A DNA stretch of 64,000 nt from Siderastrea radians. Its lineage: Eukaryota > Cnidaria > Anthozoa > Scleractinia > Rhizangiidae. The notes beneath the pieces were generated by a model, which ran no database searches, was not told where the DNA came from, and saw only the letters and a list, made by a program, of their open reading frames with translations. The DNA lies in contig OZ024890.1 in NCBI GenBank assembly GCA_964017195.1, forward strand, positions 23,931,201 to 23,995,200, written 5' to 3'. Made by a program: the position numbers and the translations under genes. Below, piece by piece: positions 59,427 to 64,000 of the stretch. How positions within the stretch are numbered: the stretch's first letter is position 1; the number at the start of each line of letters is the position of its first letter.

Positions 59427-60020
59427 TTAACCCGAGGTAACTGATAAACGTAAGGATTTTAAAACGGCCCTTCTAATAAAAAAAAAAAAAAAAAAAAAAA
59501 CAAAAAACCCCGGTGGCCCCAGAAAAAAGAAATAGGGGAATGGTTCCAAGAATACTTTAAGGTATTTCGTCAGCGCTCGGACTCGCACATTGAATACAGA
59601 GTCCGCGCCGCGATAAAGGGTTTGGCACACGCATACAAGGCGGACATTGTACGAATCGTGTAAAGTGCGCACTAAATCTTCAATAGCCGAACCCACCAGT
59701 AAAGGATCCAATCGGGAAAGGTCATAAGTCCCTAATGGCAAAAGTACGATTTGGGGTACAAAGGACTCAACCACGTGCAGGTCATCCCGTATCGTGGCCA
59801 CCGCGAGGCCGCCCTAGCCTTGCCACCGAAATATAGCGGCCCCACTTAGCATAAATGAACGATCAAGGTGAGAGCGATGGTCAACAAATTGACCTAAACA
59901 GCGAATGAAAGGATGCCCGAGGATAAGAACACGAGGCGCGGCCACGTGCACAGAAATAATATAAGAAAGAACCAAATAACCGAGGATCACCTCTGAGCGC
60001 TTAAAATAGCTAAGAAACAC
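59427..60020 (-). pseudogene. SGNH-hydrolase-like remnant of the Ngaro element
   Basis: One frame with a single internal TAG near 59811-59809. Block I reads VLILGHPFIRCL, where related proteins have GHSF, so the catalytic Ser is replaced by Pro; block III reads PLGTYDLSRL, where GTNDLS is expected. Downstream are VRLVCVCQT and VFLEPFPYFFFLG before a 20-base T run (A run on the + strand near 59480). SGNH domains of this kind accompany Ngaro recombinases in animals. The lost Ser, the stop and the homopolymer say it is dead. Confidence 0.75.
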
Positions 60021-60084
60021 GGCAATGAAAAAGGAATAGAGATTACCCGAAGATTACTCTAGTTAGATTACACTGACTTGCCTG

Positions 60085-60301
60085 AAAAGCTTTTCCCAGA
60101 GATGTAAACGCTGTGATTGCGAAAAGAAAGAGGGAATTAACGTCAGATTGATGAGGAATTTATACCCGGGCGTGACCGTGACCGATACTATGATTGGCTG
60201 TTATCTGACATGGGAATCCAGAATCGGAAGAGCAAGAAGAGTACAAAGGCGCACTGTATCAACATAAATAACATTATGTTTTGACATAATGTTTGGTTTT
60301 A
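60085..60301 (-). repeat. Split direct repeat A1 of the Ngaro-like element
   Basis: Partner of 54687-54903 and the 5' end of the element on the - strand. Confidence 0.9.
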
Positions 60302-60371
60302 AACGAAACATAACCGAATACGAATGAAAAAAAATTTTTTTTTTATCTGATTAGATATTTGTGAGTCAAAT

Positions 60372-60731
60372 TTGATGGCTGCCGGGTTCAACAACTGTCA
60401 GATTACGGAAGCAATCCAAAACCTACCACCGGAGTTACGTGAGATAATTTACAAACATTACCTCACCATAAAACTGAAAGAGCGAGAGGTTTTGGGTTGG
60501 AACCAAGTTCACGATGAGCTTTTAATACAACCTTTTTGTTCTTATAGACAGCGGCTTGTACATATTATAGTGTGTGTAGCCTATATGCATTGTTGTTGTG
60601 GAGGGTGTTGTTACCCTTGTTATAAACACGAAGAAATCTTAGATGAAATAACCATTTCTGTCCCCGATATACTTGATATAACCCTAATTAAGTTTTGCAC
60701 TGATCTATGGGAAGAGGACCACATTCCCTAA
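60372..60731 (+). CDS. Small Cys-rich protein, paralogue of 53941-54351
   Basis: 119 residues, unknown function. The conserved core reads GWNQVHDELLIQPFC, RQRLVHIIVC and a Cys cluster HCCCGGCCYPCYKH, richer in Cys than its paralogue; the N-terminus (PPELREIIYKHYL) is Leu/Glu-rich. The second Met (residue 2) has the better context. Without the Ngaro insertion its ATG would be about 90 bases downstream of the paralogue's stop, so the two formed a tandem pair. Confidence 0.7.
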   Translation: MMAAGFNNCQITEAIQNLPPELREIIYKHYLTIKLKEREVLGWNQVHDELLIQPFCSYRQRLVHIIVCVAYMHCCCGGCCYPCYKHEEILDEITISVPDILDITLIKFCTDLWEEDHIP

Positions 60732-60871
60732 GTTATGTTTACGGCGCGTGACTTCGCGGTCTGGTGAAAACTCACAGACAATGACGTAATTTATATTCTT
60801 GTACAAAACATTGAAGGGAAACCCCCTTAACAACTCAAGCTTGAAAAAACAAATTAATATTCACAGACAGA

Positions 60872-61189
60872 TTACATTAATTCATAATCAAAATATTCAT
60901 TACCGTCAGCAGAAGTTTTGAGACCTATTTTGTAGACAAATTGATAATAATCATCTTCCATCAGGTCTTCTGTAAGTCGTTTAGGGGCCCACACACAAAA
61001 CTCATCTCCATTTTTTGTTTCTAAAGTTAAAATAGCTGAATCCCCATAGTTACCTTTTCTATATTTAACTTTTTTAATTTTGTAAATAGCGTCTGAAATA
61101 TCCCGCCATTTTAAAATTTCTTTTCTTTCAAAACTTTCCTCTGTTGGCCAGTCTTGTGAGATCGTTTGTTGATCTGTATAGACATCCAT
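60872..61189 (-). CDS. 105-aa protein of the virus-like region, unknown
   Basis: An intact frame with a beta-rich look: WRDISDAIYKIKKVKYRKG, then AILTLETKNGDEFCVWAPKR, then an acidic segment and a short C-terminal YFDYEL. An OB-fold-like nucleic-acid-binding protein is conceivable but not shown. First gene of the - strand block, pointing away from the genes to its right only in order, not direction. The start ATG at 61189 is the only one near the N-terminus. Confidence 0.6.
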   Translation of the reverse strand: MDVYTDQQTISQDWPTEESFERKEILKWRDISDAIYKIKKVKYRKGNYGDSAILTLETKNGDEFCVWAPKRLTEDLMEDDYYQFVYKIGLKTSADGNEYFDYELM

Positions 61190-61483
61190 AGTAAGAGATG
61201 TGTTGAAGATACATTTGTTTAATAGCGTGTACTTTTCTACTCGAGGTAAAATTTTGTGAAGCGCATGCGTAAAAACATCTTATTATTGCGACATTAAGGT
61301 GAAGGACAGAAAAAGGGTACCATAAGGAATAGAAGAAGAAAAATGTGTTTAATATATATTGAAAGTGATCAATATTTATTAGTTCACTCATTGGTAAAGC
61401 CTTAGGGGGGTGATGGTTATAGGGGAACTCCTTTCAGTGGGAGAGTACCCTCGGGTGAGCCCGCCTCGGCCCTACTGGTGACA

Positions 61484-61632
61484 GGGGGGTGCTCAGAAAT
61501 CCCTCGGGATTTCAACCTCGCTCCCAGAGGTAAAATGTGGAATGACAACCGCCTTGTCAGCGGTTAAATCCTCACTTCGGTGAGGTGAAAGTCCTAGCCG
61601 AGGCTAGGCAAGAACAGCCACGAGCACCCCCC
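61484..61632 (+). ncRNA. Candidate folded RNA, five hairpins in an 11-bp closing stem
   Basis: GGGGGGTGCTC (61484-61494) pairs fully with 61622-61632. Inside lie five local hairpins: AAATCC/GGATTT (61497-61512), CCTC/GAGG (61516-61530), CCGC/GCGG (61549-61563), CCTCAC with a TTCG loop (61570-61585) and CCTAGCC/GGCTAGG (61593-61608). It is markedly GC-rich against an AT-rich surround. I cannot assign a family; the strand is unknown and + is given only because the TTCG loop and G/C pairing read naturally that way. Confidence 0.5.
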
Positions 61633-61664
61633 GACGAGGGTTTTTGCTCTTTTATGTGATCTGT

Positions 61665-61770
61665 CACGCAATGTCACGCGTGACTGTCACGTTTGCCGTC
61701 ACAAAATGTCACGCCTCTTGTCACATAAGGTAACGCGTGACTATTACGCGTTTTTCGTTGTTTATAAGAG
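61665..61770. promoter_or_regulatory. Cluster of TGTCACG repeats
   Basis: Seven direct TGTCACGC-like units (61671, 61680, 61692 and onward to about 61730) and two inverted GCGTGAC units within ~100 bases. Such iteron-like clusters bind replication initiators or regulators. It lies between the folded-RNA candidate and the - strand genes. Confidence 0.55.
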
Positions 61771-61790
61771 TTTTATTAGGAAAAATCGTA

Positions 61791-61955
61791 TTATGGAACC
61801 ACATCATAGCCTGAAATTGGGTAGCCATCTTCATCACGTGTGGGTAACATTATTTTTGAAACACACTCACGAGTAATGTATCGTATTTGTCTAATATCAG
61901 GAGGAGTGAGAAGTTCAAAAAACCAATAACAAATAGTTGCAAAAAGTGCAATCAT
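61791..61955 (-). CDS. 54-aa membrane-type peptide of the virus-like region
   Basis: A short frame: the N-terminal MIALFATICYWFFELL is hydrophobic, enough for one membrane segment or signal, followed by a polar tail ending GYDVVP. It starts 31 bases after the stop of the upstream gene (61986-62519), with ATTATATAC (TATA-like) in the gap. Compact spacing on the same strand supports it. Function unknown. Confidence 0.45.
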   Translation of the reverse strand: MIALFATICYWFFELLTPPDIRQIRYITRECVSKIMLPTRDEDGYPISGYDVVP

Positions 61956-61985
61956 TTTGTTAGCGTATATAATTACTTTGAAAAT

Positions 61986-62519
61986 CTACAATTGAGTGAA
62001 TTTTTTTTCATACTTTCTTTGAACAGATAGCGGAATTTCCATACAATGATCAGTGACGAAATTATCAATCATTTTCAGTCTATCAAAAAAGACCTTCTCG
62101 TCGAAAGCTTTGCCTCTGAGGTAAAAGCGAATCTCATCAAGAATTTTCTGGTATTCGATACGGGCAAAATTTGCTTGTTCTGTTTTCTTATCGTATTTCT
62201 TAAGGCTTGCCACTGCTTTCAAAGTAAGCCCAACACCAGTTAAAGTTGCCATGACAGCAGGGTTCAATGTAATTCCTCCGGCTACTGCGGCACTAATAAT
62301 TAATTTGCCAGCCGAAAGATTACAAACAAAATTTTTTCTTCGAAAACCGCGGTGCAACTTTTCATAGCCATAATGTTTCTTATGGTAATAAGGGTATAAA
62401 TCTCTAAGAATTTTAACTTTCTCTTTAGAAAGTGTTTGGTCGATATGATTGAATTCGAAAATGTCCTGCATTGTGTTATATAATAAATGAAAAAAATGTT
62501 TATGGAGTTCTATATTCAA
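61986..62519 (-). CDS. 177-aa protein with hydrophobic core, unknown
   Basis: The N-terminal ~65 residues are His/Lys-rich and helical (YYHKKHYGYEKLHRGFRRK). The middle (about 70-108) is small-residue hydrophobic: SAGKLIISAAVAGG and AVMATLTGVGLTLKAVASL, which would make two short membrane or capsid-lipid segments. The C-terminal ~65 residues are charged and helical. The frame is intact. The architecture fits a membrane-active or minor structural protein of a virus-like element, but I recognise no family. Next to the fibre-like gene, same strand. Confidence 0.6.
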   Translation of the reverse strand: MNIELHKHFFHLLYNTMQDIFEFNHIDQTLSKEKVKILRDLYPYYHKKHYGYEKLHRGFRRKNFVCNLSAGKLIISAAVAGGITLNPAVMATLTGVGLTLKAVASLKKYDKKTEQANFARIEYQKILDEIRFYLRGKAFDEKVFFDRLKMIDNFVTDHCMEIPLSVQRKYEKKFTQL

Positions 62520-64000
62520 TCAATAGTAATATTTCCTCATTTGATACACCCACCAATTCCACACCCATAAGACCAAACGCTAGTACTAAATTGATATTTA
62601 TTGTCTGTGATCGAGTTGATTGGGTTGAAGTGTAAGGGATCGATTGAGTTAAATCGTTACTGTGTTTTATGTTTAAAGAAATAGGCGTATATTGACTTTT
62701 GAGGTTGAAATAGAGCGTTTTTATAGTTAATATGTGGCTATAATTTGGAATGATTAATTTATCCCAACCATTTAATAAAAATTTGCGCCATTTTTGGTAT
62801 TTAAACGACCATGTATATAATGAACGGAACCACCCAAATGGTGTCCGTTTAAAGACAAATCTGTTTCCATTACCATTTTTCCATTTTCAATAGCAAAAGC
62901 GGTGTCATAGACACTTGGGTCAACATTTGAAATTGTTTCTTTAACACCATAGACAATTAAATGACCAATTGTTAAAAAATGATGGATTACTGACTGTACC
63001 GTGCAGATCAAGATAGAGAAATTGTGGAGGTGAGCTACCCCATCTGTGAAAATTGATAACTGTTTTGGTGTACTTCTCGAATGTTTTGGTTGTATAATTG
63101 GAAATTGAAATCGTCGTAGCCTGCACTGTCACACTCAACTCATTCATTTCCGGGGGAAACCATTCAACGACCATTGTGTAATAACCAACCGGAAGTTTAT
63201 ATAGGTTAAAACCGAGGCGTGACCGGTACTGGTTGGGTGAGCCTTTTTCAAACAAGAGTTTAAGTTGGTAAGCTTTTTTATTAATTTGATGTGGAGAATT
63301 GGGAAAATCGTTAATACCCAAAACCTCGATATTGTTTTCACTCGAAGATTCATCAGTGTCTTCCATCAAGTATCTGAAGGCGTCTCTTTTTTGTCCCGAG
63401 TTAATGATCTGAGATTCATGAATTTTTTGAGTGACACTATCTCTCATAGATGTTATTTCATTTTGCATAAAATTAACATTAACTGCGGATTTCGAGTCTT
63501 TGTAATCGGTTTGTAAGTTAACAATTTTATTATTATTTAAATTTAAGTCTCCAGACATACTTGTTGTGCCATCAAGTTTGAGATAATTTTTTCGTGTTTC
63601 AGTAATTCTTTTATTAACAAATTCTACACTTGTGGCGTCTTTTTGGTTTGATGGAAATTTGAGATTTACAATCGAATTGTTTTTCATATCAATATCAGCT
63701 CCTTTATCCAGTTTTTTCGCAAGCTGATTATCGACATATTTTTTGTTTATTGCTTGATCTGCCTGTACCGGGTCTTTTACGTTGTAGATTGTATTATTGT
63801 TCATATCAATACTTGCTTCCATTTTTCCGCCTTCCTTTTTCGAAAGAAAGATATTTCTCGTGTCCTGATAGTTTATTACCTTTGACAGATCACCGTGGAC
63901 AGGATAGGGGTTGCTTTTTAATCGTAAAATATCGTACTTATTTTGCATGTCAATATTAGCAGAACCGCTGGCACTACCACCTTTATCACCTTTATCGCCC
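62520..64000 (-). pseudogene. Fibre-like protein with collagen-like and tail-fibre-like repeats, partial
   Basis: Enters from the right edge in an open frame. At the edge it reads Gly-X-Y collagen-like triplets (GDKGDKGG), then three modules of the phage tail-fibre type: SIDMNNNTIYNVKDP, DIDMKNNSIVNLKFP and DLNLNNNKIVNLQ, each followed by a D-A-x-x-x-x-x-VN/VD pattern. Such repeats form trimeric fibres. A C-terminal beta-rich domain follows until a stop at 62941. Protein-like coding goes on in a second frame (to 62772) and probably a third, without start codons, to about 62520, so there are one or two frameshifts near 62770-62990. Likely an attachment or structural fibre of the virus-like element. 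The true N-terminus is outside the window. Confidence 0.7.

Larger units (their letters stand above)
54386..60301 (-). mobile_element. Ngaro-like tyrosine-recombinase retroelement, coding region decayed
   Basis: Read on the - strand it has the A1-interior-B1-A2-B2 layout of Ngaro/PAT elements: 60301-60085 (A), interior, 55128-54900 (B), 54903-54687 (A), a 72-base spacer, 54614-54386 (B). By eye both pairs are identical, which implies a recent insertion. Such split direct repeats are used by YR retroelements to rebuild a circular intermediate. The interior keeps remnants of an SGNH hydrolase (60020-59427), as in some animal Ngaro elements, and of the tyrosine recombinase (56130-55876), separated by 3 kb of non-coding repeats. 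I found no reverse transcriptase. It sits between the two paralogous genes at 53941 and 60372. Confidence 0.8.

Noticed and set aside
61484..61632. Hammerhead or group II intron ribozyme
   Set aside because: The hammerhead CTGATGA core and a group II domain V hairpin were not found, so I left the family open.

Overview
The window is AT-rich, intron-containing animal DNA with low gene density and a heavy load of mobile DNA. The set fits an anthozoan cnidarian, most likely a stony coral: spliced homologues of the animal genes MPHOSPH6 and CFAP90, a single-exon beta-1,3-galactosyltransferase, an invertebrate-type IRG GTPase, tyrosine-recombinase (Ngaro-like) and non-LTR retrotransposons, many small inverted-repeat elements, and a ~110-bp tandem repeat that I associate from memory with coral genomes. 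The species assignment is inference.

Layout. 1-5.4 kb: a DNA transposon with long terminal inverted repeats. It carries an IS3EU-like integrase on the + strand, split by a nested LINE, and on the - strand a captured alpha-kinase domain. 5.6-16.1 kb: non-coding tandem segmental duplication, in which several inverted-repeat elements are present in one copy and absent from the other. 16.9-18.0 kb (-): beta-1,3-galactosyltransferase. 18.1-27.0 kb: no recognisable gene; a tRNA-derived SINE, a fold-back and another tandem duplication. 27.0-29.8 kb (-): CFAP90, four exons. 30.9-35.4 kb (+): MPHOSPH6, five exons, head to head with CFAP90. 36-38 kb: SINE-derived inverted dimer with a 15-bp target-site duplication. 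38.4-43.5 kb (-): a two-exon IRG GTPase with two nonsense codons and a frameshift, followed by a degenerate minisatellite and preceded by a short tandem array. 44-53.7 kb: only repeats, including a LINE remnant and a hAT-type element with a perfect 8-bp target-site duplication.

53.7-64.0 kb: a virus-like or large selfish element, running off the right edge. It opens with a ~176-bp near-perfect hairpin, then a tandem pair of paralogous Cys-rich small genes (+), then - strand genes: a 105-aa protein, a 54-aa membrane-type peptide, a 177-aa protein with a hydrophobic core, and a long fibre-like protein with collagen-like and phage-tail-fibre-like repeats. Between the last + gene and the - block lie a folded-RNA candidate and a cluster of TGTCACG repeats. 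A later Ngaro-like retroelement, with complete split direct repeats but decayed tyrosine recombinase and SGNH-hydrolase remnants, has landed between the two paralogous genes.

The cellular genes act separately: cilia (CFAP90), RNA exosome (MPHOSPH6), Golgi glycosylation (B3GALT) and cell-autonomous immunity (IRG, here decayed). The two observations most worth follow-up are the kinase-bearing transposon and the virus-like cassette.
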